64,000 nucleotides of DNA. Source: Diacronema lutheri. Its lineage: Eukaryota > Haptophyta > Pavlovophyceae > Pavlovales > Pavlovaceae. The notes below the pieces were generated by a model, which searched no databases, was not told the origin of the DNA, and worked only from the letters and a program-made list of their open reading frames with translations. The DNA lies in assembly GCA_019448385.1 (NCBI GenBank), contig JAGTXO010000005.1, positions 1,116,001 through 1,180,000 on the forward strand, in the 5' to 3' direction. Shown piece by piece: positions 37,644 to 46,566 of this stretch. Numbering within the stretch: position 1 is the first letter of the stretch; every line of letters starts with the position of its first letter. A program made the position numbers and the translations under genes.

Positions 37644-37676
37644 CGCGTGAGTGGTGAGACGCGCCTGAGGAGTGAG

Positions 37677-37696
37677 CCCCCCCCCCCCCCCCCCCC
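37677..37696 (+). repeat. Poly(C) tract, 20 bp
   Basis: A homopolymer in the 3' flank of the HRI1-like gene, between convergent genes. Confidence 0.95.
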
Positions 37697-37799
37697 AGTC
37701 CTCGGTGTCGGGTGTGCGTAGGCCGAGCGTGAGTCTTTACTCCTCAGCCGACACCGATCCAACACAACCACGCGCGTCCACCGCCGCGGATGTGGCTCG

Positions 37800-38216
37800 T
37801 CACACGCGCCGGGCCTTTGGCCGGCGGCAACCGTTGTGCGGCATCGGCGTCACGTTCTGGATCGCGTCGATACGCACGCCGGAAGCGGCGCAGCGCGTGA
37901 GAAGCTCTCGGTGCACCTTGCCCGGCCCAGACATGCGCACGATCAGGGATGCGAAGCTCAGGCTCTTCGCCTTCTGCACGATGACGTCTAGCGCTGAAGT
38001 CGCCGCGAGCGCGCTCTTCCGCTTGGACTTTTTGAACCCGCAGCTGCCGCCCGATGCCCAGGCGAGCGTGTCGCCGTTCTCCTTGGTGAGCGTCACGATC
38101 GTATTGTTGAACGACGTCTTCACGCGCAGGATGCCTCTCCTCGACCCGTCGGCCATTGTCGAGAGCGCGCGCGCCGCCGCTCGCAGCCCTCCAAGCAGGC
38201 CGCGCGTGGCCATCAT
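37800..38216 (-). CDS. MRPS11: Mitochondrial small-subunit ribosomal protein uS11m
   Basis: A 138-residue protein. The leader MMATRGLLGGLRAAARALSTMA is a strong mitochondrial presequence. The core follows uS11: GILRVKTSFNNTIVTLTKEN, LAWASGGSCGFKKSKRKS, AALAATSALDVIVQKAKSL, IVRMSGPGKVHRELLTRCAA, and the C-terminal VTPMPHNGCRRPKARRV, which is the nearly invariant decoding-platform end. It binds 18S-type rRNA in the 30S-like subunit platform. A plastid target is less likely because no signal peptide is present. The start is 72 bp from that of divergent CEP43. Confidence 0.93.
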   Translation of the reverse strand: MMATRGLLGGLRAAARALSTMADGSRRGILRVKTSFNNTIVTLTKENGDTLAWASGGSCGFKKSKRKSALAATSALDVIVQKAKSLSFASLIVRMSGPGKVHRELLTRCAASGVRIDAIQNVTPMPHNGCRRPKARRV

Positions 38217-38288
38217 TTTTCGGGCCCCCTGTCGGGCTCCCGAGAAAGTCCGACACAATTTGAAAGCGCCTTTGAACTGCGGACGGCC

Positions 38289-40646
38289 ATGTCCTCCGAG
38301 GCGAGCATAGAAGAGCTCAAGGGCATCGTGCAGAAGACGCTCGAGGCCAAGGGTGCGGCCGTGCGCCTCGGTGACCCTTCGCCGGAGCAAGAGGCGCACC
38401 GGGACACGTGGTCGCGCCGCGGGCTGAGTGCTTGCCTGCTGCAAAACACGCGCGCGCCCGCGCCGTGCCGCGCGCGCAGGCGTGCTTGGCAAGATCCGCG
38501 CTGAGCTCCGGTCGAGCGTCTTTAGCGCGATCCAGGAGGAGCAGGCGGACCTGAGCGGCGAGAGCCCCGTTCTTCGCGAGCTCAAGCGCTCTGCAGAGGG
38601 GCGTGCTGCCCTTGAGCTCGTGCGCGAGTTTCTGGTCGTGTGCGGACTCGACTACACGACCGCGGTCTACGTCCCCGAGGCCAACTTGGCAAAGGAAGGC
38701 GAGCGGCGGGACGAGCTCGCAGGCAAGCTGCGATTCCCGGCGCTTTCAACGGGCGCCGGTGCGCTTAAGATGCCGCTGCTCGTCGAGCTCCTCCGCGCGC
38801 AGGGGCGGAGGGATGTGCCAGGCGCACCCTCGCCGTCGGGCGCGCCGGCGCCGACCGCGCCGGCGCCGACCGCGCCGACCGCCGCCAGCCTCGCGCCGCT
38901 GCGCGCCGAGTCATCGGCGCCCAAATCTCGCGTACCCGCCCTTGGCGCACCGGAGACCTCCGCGGCCGCGCTCGAGCCCGCCGCACTCGTCGCTCGCCTG
39001 CCGCTCGCCGAGCCGCCGCTACAGGCGCTCGGCGTTCCTGGCAGCAGACGGCACGATGACGACGCGCCGGCGGGGAGCAAAAACGCAGCGCCGAGCCCGA
39101 GCGCGGGCGCTGGGCCGGGCGGGACGCTCCTCGGCCGGCTGCCCGAACGCGCGAGCCCGCTGTCCGCGCGCGAGAATGCGGACAGCGAAGCGCGGCGCGA
39201 GAGCTCGAGCCCATTGGCGCAGGCGGACGCGCTCTCGCGCGTGCAGAGCGTCAGCAGCCTCGGGAGCGAGTCGCCAGTGAGCAGTCCGGGCGGCGTGCCG
39301 CCGGCGCTTCGCCGGGACAAGGGCGCCGTCGCCGGTGGGCTCGGCAGCGGTGGGCTTGGCGGTGGGTTCGGCGGCGAGGGCGAGTTGGGCAGTGGCAGCG
39401 TGCCCGGGTTGAGACCGTTGGGCGCTGCGTCCACGGCGAGCGCGCTCTCCTCGACGCTCGGCGCTGGCAGCGCAGGCAGCCTTGGCCCGATGGGCGTTGG
39501 CGGCGCTGGCGCGCTCGGCCGTGGGCTCGGCGGCAGTGGGCTTGGCGCCAGTCCAAGCTACTGCAGCGCTGGGCTGGGCGGCGCGAGCGTTCCGCGCTCC
39601 GCGCCGGCTGGTGGGCCGAGCGGCGCTGCGGCCGCCGCTACGGCAGGAGCGGCGGCGAGTGCGGCGGCATGCGCCGAGCCTTCGCCCACCTGCACGTCGT
39701 CATCGGCCGGCGCGACGGGCGGCGCGTCTTTGCTCGGCAACTTGCCGCCGCTCGGCGCGAAGCGAGGCGGCAGCGGCATGTCCAGCTTGTCGGGGCTGCC
39801 GCCGCTCGGCGGCTCGCACTCGCTTGGCGCCGCCTCGTCCGTCGAGCCGCCGCCCGCCGCGCCGCCCGCCTCGACCATCTCAGCGCGCGGCGGCGGCTCG
39901 ATTGACTTCCCCGCCGAGTCGAGCAGGGATGACGATCTGAAGCGGCTGCGCGCCGTCGAGCAGCGGCTCAAGCAGATGAAGGACAGCAGCCCGCCGCCCG
40001 TCAGTGCCGCCGACAAGGGTGACACGGCGCGCGATGCCGCTGCCAGGCCGCACGCTGCGCCCGCCGCTGCGCCGCCGCGCGCCGCGAGCGCTCCCGGCGC
40101 GCCAAAGGTCAGCGCAACGCGCGCGCGAGCCAGGCGGCGCAACGCGCGCGCGAGCCAAGCGGCGCAACGCGCGCGCGAGCCAAGCGGCGCAACGCGCGCG
40201 CGAGCCAAGCGGCGCGCTCACCGCCCACTGCGTGGCCGCTTTGCCTGCACGTGCTGTGTGCAGCTGTCCGCCTTGTCCGACGAACAGAGCGTGGACGATG
40301 AGATTGCCGAGGAGGTCTATTCCCTCGAGGCAGATTCCTACCACTCGGAGGGCGAGTCCGACCAGCTTGAGGCAGACTCGGACAAATCGGCCGGAGCCGG
40401 CGGCGCATGGGTGCGCGCAGCGCGTGACGAGCGCGCACGGCCGTGCGGCCTCGCTCTCTCACTCCGCCATTCGTGCCCTTTGCGCGCCGCTGCCGGACGG
40501 GCCGCGCCTCTGCGTCGCGCGTATGCCTGCGCCAGTAGAAGAACGGAGCATCGCCGCATTCGTGCGCCGTCGCCGACCAGAGCATGGAGACATCGCGCCT
40601 CGACTTTGAGGACGGGTACGACCACGTCGAGGCCGTCGTCTTCTGA
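38289..40646 (+). CDS. CEP43: CEP43/FOP (FGFR1OP)-like centriolar protein, LisH/TOF domain
   Basis: Four exons proposed: 38289-38352, 38480-40107, 40264-40410, 40581-40646 (634 residues). The N-terminus matches the FOP dimerisation/LisH domain: IEELKGIVQKTLEAKG|VLGKIRAELRSSVFSAIQEE, VREFLVVCGLDYTTAVYVPEA and PLLVELLRAQGRRD. Vertebrate FOP starts the same way, with VLNRIKAELRAAVF. A long Ser/Gly/Ala-rich disordered middle follows. The acidic end EIAEEVYSLEADSYHSEGES, then SRLDFEDGYDHVEAVVF, fits FOP acidic C-termini. FOP sits at distal centrioles and basal bodies and is needed for ciliogenesis. Exons 1 to 3 join cleanly. The last intron (W|GTGCGC...CCAG|SMETS) is less certain; without it the frame runs to 40734. 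Confidence 0.85.
40113..40213 (+). repeat. 25-bp tandem repeat in CEP43 intron
   Basis: About four copies of a GCGCAACGCGCGCGCGAGCC-type unit fill most of the 156-nt intron 40108-40263. The intron is a multiple of three with no stop, so it reads through in frame if retained. Confidence 0.85.
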
Positions 40647-40695
40647 TTGCCGCCGACCAGAGCATGGAGACATCGTCGGTATGGTCATGTCGAGG
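40572..40695 (+). repeat. Imperfect tandem duplication over the last CEP43 exon
   Basis: The segment GCCGACCAGAGCATGGAGAC followed by ...TCGAGGCCGTCGTCTT occurs at about 40573-40642 and again, diverged and shorter inside, at about 40653-40710. It duplicates the acceptor and the terminal exon, giving a decoy 3' exon. Confidence 0.7.
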
Positions 40696-40768
40696 CCGTC
40701 GTCTTGTGATCCGGGGGGCCCGTGCGTCAAATGAGCCCATCACGGGGGGGCAGCGCACCCTGACGGTC

Positions 40769-42277
40769 TCATTGCCGATCGTGGTCCTTCCCGTTTTCAA
40801 ACGCTTCGTTGGCGCCCCTGTGCGGGTCGTTGCGCTGCTCGGGCTCGTCCTCGTCCTGCTCGTCGTCCGAGTGGAGCGCGGGCGGCATCTGCGCCATCTG
40901 CACGGACGGCGCGCCTTGCAGCGCGCGCAAGTTTTCGAGCACCTGCGCCTTGATGCCCTCGAGGTAGTGTCTGCTGTTGAGGTTGTCCATCGATGGGTTA
41001 GGCTGTAGGTTGAGCTTCCAGTCGGGCACAAAATACTCATAGTAGTCGTTGGGAGGCAGGTCGTCCGCAAGCTCCTGCGCCGCCGGGGCGCGTGCGCGCC
41101 CCGCGTGCGTCAGCCGGTGCGCATGCGCGCCGCGCGCCGGCTGACGCGCGCGCGCCCGCGTCGCTGGCGGCGCACCTGGTTAAGCGCGACCGCAGTCTCG
41201 TAGGTCCAGCAGCGCGCAACGTTGCGGATGGTGTAGCCGCCGCCGCCCAGAACGAGCGTGGGCAGTCCGAACGCGAGCACGAAGCGCACGCACTCGCCGT
41301 GCCCTGCGACCGTCAAGTTGAAAGAGCCGAGCCGATCGCCGGTGAGCGAGTCCGTGCCGCACTGCAGCACGATGGCGGTCGGCTGGAAGCTTTCCATCAC
41401 CTTCTCGATGACGGGCTCGAAGATCGACTTGTACGACTTGTCGGTGATCCCGTCCTTGAGCGGCACGTTGACTGAGTAGTGCTTCCCCTGCCTCGCGCCA
41501 ATGTCCTTCACGTCGCCCGTGCCTGTCACAGCACGCGCGCGCGCGCGCGCGCGCAGGAGCGACGTCGTGCGCGCGCGAATGGCGGCGACGCGCCGTGACC
41601 CGGAGGGGGGCGCGAATGGCGGCGACGCGCCATGACCCGGGGGCGCGCGCGCGCGCAATGCGCGCACCAGGGAAGAAGAAGTCGCCATACTTGTGGAACG
41701 AGACGGTCATCACACGGTCGGTCGTGTAGAAGGCCTCCTCAACGCCGTCGCCGTGGTGGATGTCGATGTCGATGTAGAGCACGCGCGGGTGGAACTTGAG
41801 GAGCTCCAAGATGGCGAGGACGATGTCATTGACGTAGCAAAAGCCCGACGCCTCCGACTTCTTCGCGTGGTGCAGCCCGCCGCTCCAGTTGATCGCCACG
41901 TCGACGTCGCCGTTGTTCAGCTTGACCGCGCCGTCGATCGAGCCGCCCGTGTAGATGCGCACGTAGTCGTAGAGGCCGTCGAAGACGGGGCAATCGTCGC
42001 CAACCGTGAACTTTTGCAGCTGCTTGGAGAAATCGTTGATGTTGTCCGGCGTCACGCGCCTGAGGAAGTCGATGTAGTCCTCGGTGTGAAAGCGCTGCAT
42101 CTCGTCGTCCGTCGCGACGTGCGGCCGGTACACGTCCATCCGCCGGTAGAGGTCGTAGTTGAGGACGAGGTTGTGCGCCATGCACAGCCGGTGCGGCTTC
42201 ATCGGGTGCCCTGGCCCATAGTGGTACGTTCCCAGAAGGTCGTCGTGGAAGTAGCACACCTTCCGCGCGCGCGCCAT
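40769..42277 (-). CDS. HDAC1: Class I histone deacetylase (RPD3/HDAC1-like)
   Basis: Three exons (42277-41668, 41522-41176, 41074-40769) give 420 residues. Zn-dependent lysine deacetylase of chromatin, expected in the nucleus. Motifs: [20 protein letters not shown], then [20 protein letters not shown] with the His-His pair, [19 protein letters not shown] (Zn ligands Asp and His), [43 protein letters not shown] (second Zn Asp) and [20 protein letters not shown] with the catalytic Tyr. The C-terminus ends in a short acidic tail ([13 protein letters not shown]). All introns are GT-AG with GTGCGC-type donors. The start is 123 bp from that of the divergent CCR4-like deadenylase. Confidence 0.96.
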
Positions 42278-42400
42278 GCGCCGCCAGTCCCCAGCCGGCA
42301 ACAGGTTCGTCGTTTTTCCGTTCGGAGGCTCGGCGCGGCCGTAATGACCGTCGGGGTCGCCTGACGCGCGATTCGAACGGCCGGTGGCGCGGTGGGCGGG

Positions 42401-45400
42401 ATGGCGAAGCTGCAGCGGATCCACTCGATGACGCAGCGCAACGTGCACATGCGCGACGCCGACATCGAGTCCGTCGTGCGCAAGCTCGAGCTGATCCTGG
42501 GCGACGACGCGCTCGGCGCCGCGCCCGCCCTGCGCGGGTGTGCGGCGGCGGACGGCTGGATCGCGATCGCGTCGCTGCTCAACTACTCGGCGCTCGGCGC
42601 GGCGGTCTGGCCGTTCGGTGGCATTGGCGTCGTCGGCGACTGCCTATGCACGCACGGCTCGCTGCTCGTCGAGCTGTCGGGCGACCGCGGCTCGGTTCGC
42701 AAGAAGCCGGTGCGCGTGCAGCTGCGCGAGCAGCTCGAGCTGATCTACTCGGACGCAAACTACCAGAAGGACGTGCACCTGCAGCTCCTCGAGGACAAGG
42801 AGGGCTTTGCCAACCTCGAGGTCGTCTGCTCGACGTACACACAGACGCGCGTGCTGCTGCAGCAGGCGGCGTTGCCCGGCTCGGCCGCGCGGATCATGCG
42901 CGAGGCGCTCGAGTCGTCGTCCGAGCTCGTGCTGCGGCCGGCGGCGCGCGGCGCGGACGGGCCGAGCTTCGTGCGCCGCATGACGCTCGCCGAGAAGATC
43001 ACGTGCCAGGTCGAGTTCTACCTCGACCCGTCGCGCATGGCTTCGGACCGCTTCCTCATCGAGCAGGCGCGCGACCATTGCGGCTTTGTACCAATTGGCA
43101 CGCTGCTCTCCTTCCCGCGCATGCGCAAGCTGTGCCACCCGCAGATTGCCGCGGTGGCGCACGTGCTCGCGCGCTCGCCAAAGCTCGAGGTGTCGCCCGA
43201 CAGCACGCTCGTGCGCCCTCGCTTCACGCCGCCGCAGTCGCCCGCGCGCGCGAGCGTGCCGGCGAGCGTGCGCGCGCAGCTCGCGCGCGCGATCGAGGGC
43301 GCGCTCAACGACGCGTCGCTCATCCACGACTCGCGGCTGCAGGAGGCGCTGTGCGCGCACTCGCCGCCCGAGGCGCTCGTCGCGGGCGGGCTCGGCGTGC
43401 GCGTGCCCGTCGAGGACGTCGTGCTGCACCCTGACGTGGAAGGCGCGCTCCCGTCGAGCAGCGCGCCCCTCCTTGCGGCGCTGCGCCAGCACCGCGCCGC
43501 GCACGCCGATGATCCGGCAGCCGCGGCAGCGGGCGCGCTCATTCGACGCAAGCTGGCCGAGCTGCTGCCGCGCGACGGCGAATCGGAGCTCGTCCGCCTT
43601 TCCGCAGACCTCCGCTTCCTCGAGCGGTTGAGGCCAACGCCGCAGGTGCGCCAACTTGTGCCCGCGCCGGGGTTTGCCGGCGTGCCCGCGCCGACCGCTG
43701 GCGGCGGCGGCGGCGCGCCGCGCGCAAGCGTGTTTGCGGCGGGCGGCACGAGCGCGGTCGCGGGTTCTGCGACGCTGCCTGGCACGACGCACTTCAGCCT
43801 GCTCACGTACAACGTGCTCGCCGACATGCTCTGCACGGTCGAGCAGTTCCCGAGCGTGCGCGTCGACGCGCTCGACTGGGCGTATCGCTTTCGGCTGCTG
43901 TGCAGGGAGCTTGCGTACTACAAAGCGGACATCCTCTGCCTGCAAGAGGTGCAGGGCTCTGAGCTCGCCGAGCAGGCCGACGCCAACCACCACGCCGCGT
44001 TCGTGAAGGTGCTCGGCGAGCTTGGATACGAGGGGCGCTTCGTGCGCAAGGTGCGGCGCGACGGCACGGGCTGGGCGAGCGCGCAGATCGGCTGCGCCAT
44101 CTTCTGGAGGGCAAGTGTCTTCTCGTGCGAGGGGCACGAGGACGTACCTATTGCACCGAGCCTCTGCGCGCGCTGCGCGGACGAGCCGTCGCGCGCGCAC
44201 TTTGGGCGCGGCGCGCAGGTCGGTCTCGTCGTCATGCTTCGGCATCGACGGAGCGCGCGCGCGCTCGTCGCGTGCACGACGCACCTCTCGTGCAACTTCC
44301 AGGAGCCCGTCACGCAGGTCGCGCAGGTGCTCACGGTCGTGTGCAGGGCGGCGGCGGTCGCCGAGCGGCTGGGCGCGGGCACGCCGATCATAATCGGCGC
44401 CGACCTCAACTCGATCCCCGGCTCGGGCGTGCACTCCCTCCTCGTGCACGGCGCGCTGCGCGCCGATCACCCGCACATGGCGACGCAGGCGGACGGAGTC
44501 CGGATGCCGGACTTTGGTGACGCGGGCGGCGCTGGGCGCGAGCTGCGCTCGCCCGTCCGTCTGCACTCCGCGTATGAGGCCGTGCTCGGTGCGCCGCGCC
44601 GCCGCGCGCCGGCCGCCGCGCGGTCTCTGCACGTCATTTCGCCATTTCGCCATTTCGCCATTTTGCCGTTTCACCGTTTCGCCGCGCGTCACCTCGCGCG
44701 CGCCCCACTCGGACTGCGCGCCCCACTCGGCCTGCGCGCCACCGCCGCGCGTCACTTCGCGCACAGGACACGAGCCCTTGTTCACAAACTTTGCCGGCCC
44801 ACCCTCCAACTTCATGGGCACACTTGACTACATTTTGTACGCGGGGCACGGCCTCGTGCCGACGCACGCGCTGCAGCTGCCGTCGGAGGTGCGCGCCGCG
44901 GCGTGCGCGCGCGCGCCGCGCCGTGCGGTGCGCGCGCTCACAGCCCGCGCGCTCGCGCGTGCACCGCTCGCAGGAGATGGTGCGCGAGGAGACGTGCCTG
45001 CCCTCCTCACGCTTCCCGTCAGACCACCTGCCGCTCCTGTGCACCTTCCGCCTCGCCGACGCGCCCCTCGCTAAGGAGCTGGCCGGGCCGATGCGCATCG
45101 AAACGGGCGCGTGCGCCGAGGCCGGCAACGGTGCGGCGGATGGCACGCCGACCGACGGCGACGGCGGCTCGTTGGAGGCGATGCTCATCTCGCCAAAGCG
45201 CTCACGCGACGGCGAGCCGCGTGAGCAGGCGCGCAGCCGTGCGCCGTCGGCGTCGCACACGCCCACCGGCCCGCTGCCGCCGGCGGCGAACGCGCAGCCG
45301 GCGGCCGCGCAGCCGGCGCAGGATTTGAGCCCCGCGCCCGCGCTCGACCTTAATGCAAAGCCGTTTGCACTGCCCGCAGCCGCCGGCTGGCTGGGCTGCG

Positions 45401-45684
45401 CGCTACGCGGCGCCGCGCACGGCGACACGCCGCCGCAGCAACGGCAGGCAGGCAGTCGCGACCGCACGCCGCCGCCGTCGCAGCAGCACATCGCGCGGCA
45501 AGCCGCGCAGGACGGCGCCGCGCCGGCCGGCGGCACTTCGCCGGCCAGCGGGCGCGGCGCCAACGAGGGCGGCCATCCGCCCCACGCGCCTCGGCATGCC
45601 CAGCAAGTTGGCGGGGCGCGTGACGGCAGCGGCAGCAAGCGGGGTGGCGGCGGAAGGCGGCACGCGCAAGGCGGGGGGCGATGA
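42401..45684 (+). CDS. CCR4-type deadenylase fused to tandem La-motif domains
   Basis: Exons 42401-44588, 44767-44888 and 44974-45684 give 1,006 residues. The C-terminal half is an EEP-family CCR4/CNOT6 nuclease: [28 protein letters not shown] (catalytic Glu), [36 protein letters not shown] and [12 protein letters not shown]. Yeast Ccr4 and CNOT6 have leucine-rich repeats before this. Here there are La-motif-like winged helices instead: about 20-103 (weaker), about 105-182 ([20 protein letters not shown], then [12 protein letters not shown]) and about 196-275 ([37 protein letters not shown], then the LARP-type tail [17 protein letters not shown]). A degenerate fourth lies at about 288-350. 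La motifs bind RNA 3' ends and poly(A), so the fusion could bring its own poly(A) recognition. The C-terminal about 200 residues are disordered, Gly/Pro/Gln-rich. Confidence 0.88.
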
Positions 45685-45713
45685 ACGATCTACCATCGTT
45701 CGTCAGCCAAGAA

Positions 45714-45736
45714 GGGGGGGGGGGGGGGGGGGGGGG
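45714..45736 (+). repeat. Poly(G) tract, 23 bp
   Basis: In the 58-bp gap between the deadenylase stop and the convergent methyltransferase stop. Confidence 0.95.
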
Positions 45737-45742
45737 AGATGT

Positions 45743-46492
45743 TCATGATTGTGCAACATTGTGCGGTACATACACGTAGAGGAACTCCTCGCACTCTCCC
45801 TCGTCCGCGCGCGAGGCAGCCGCAGGCGCGCCTGTGCCTGCCGAGCGCAACGGGATCACTTCGACGTCGTAATGCGTCAGCATACGTTCGAAGAAGACGA
45901 GATCGTCGAAAAGCTCATCGCGGAACTCGTAGACGACGAGTACGCGGCTCGTTTCGTGCCCGAGCGCGAGCATCGTATCGACGAGCGCTGCGAACGTGCT
46001 TGGCCGCTGCTTGTAAACGAGCTCGCTCGCGACGATCACGTCGAACGCGGGCACGCCAGCCTGTTCGAGCAGCGCGGCGATGTCTGCATCCTCGCCCCAC
46101 CGGCATGGCCATGCCGTGCACCGCGTCGCAACGCGCTCGTTGCGCGCCACGTTGCTCTCGATCAGCGGGAGCGCGGCGGGCAGGTCCGTGAGCCACGCCT
46201 GCTCGGCGCCGAACGCCGCGCACAGAATTCCCGCGACGCCCGAGCCCGCGCCAAGCTCGACGACGCTCTTGCCGCGCACGAGGTCCGGGCACGATGCCAG
46301 GTGAGCGCCAAACGAGAGCGACGCCGGCCAGATCCTGCGGAACGTGCCGTCCGCGTCGCCGTCGGTCGGGATCGACTCGGGCCGCTGCTCAAAATGCAGC
46401 GGCGCTGCCAGGCTCGCGTGCGCGAACGTGACCACGCCGTCCATGTGCCCCCGCCACGATCGAACGTCCAGGCCGTGCACGTGCGCCGCCAT
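45743..46492 (-). CDS. METTL21/FAM86-type protein methyltransferase (Methyltransf_16)
   Basis: A 249-residue protein from MAAHVHGLDVRSW. Seven-beta-strand SAM methyltransferase: IWPASLSFGAHLAS precedes motif I VVELGAGSGVAGILCAAFGA, then the acidic loop WLTDLPAALPLIESNVARN, motif VIVASELVYKQRPSTFAALV and VLVVYEFRDELFDDLVFFERM. This order is that of the Methyltransf_16 lysine methyltransferases (METTL21, VCPKMT, FAM86), although the usual DxxY/ExxY motif is SELVY here. The substrate is probably a chaperone, elongation factor or p97, but this is inference. The C-terminus EFLYVYVPHNVAQS is short. Confidence 0.85.
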   Translation of the reverse strand: MAAHVHGLDVRSWRGHMDGVVTFAHASLAAPLHFEQRPESIPTDGDADGTFRRIWPASLSFGAHLASCPDLVRGKSVVELGAGSGVAGILCAAFGAEQAWLTDLPAALPLIESNVARNERVATRCTAWPCRWGEDADIAALLEQAGVPAFDVIVASELVYKQRPSTFAALVDTMLALGHETSRVLVVYEFRDELFDDLVFFERMLTHYDVEVIPLRSAGTGAPAAASRADEGECEEFLYVYVPHNVAQS

Positions 46493-46566
46493 TGCGCATT
46501 TCTCTTCGTTAGCGACCGAATTCAAAACTCTCACAAGTTTTTAAGTTTTCAGTCGACACTTCAGCA

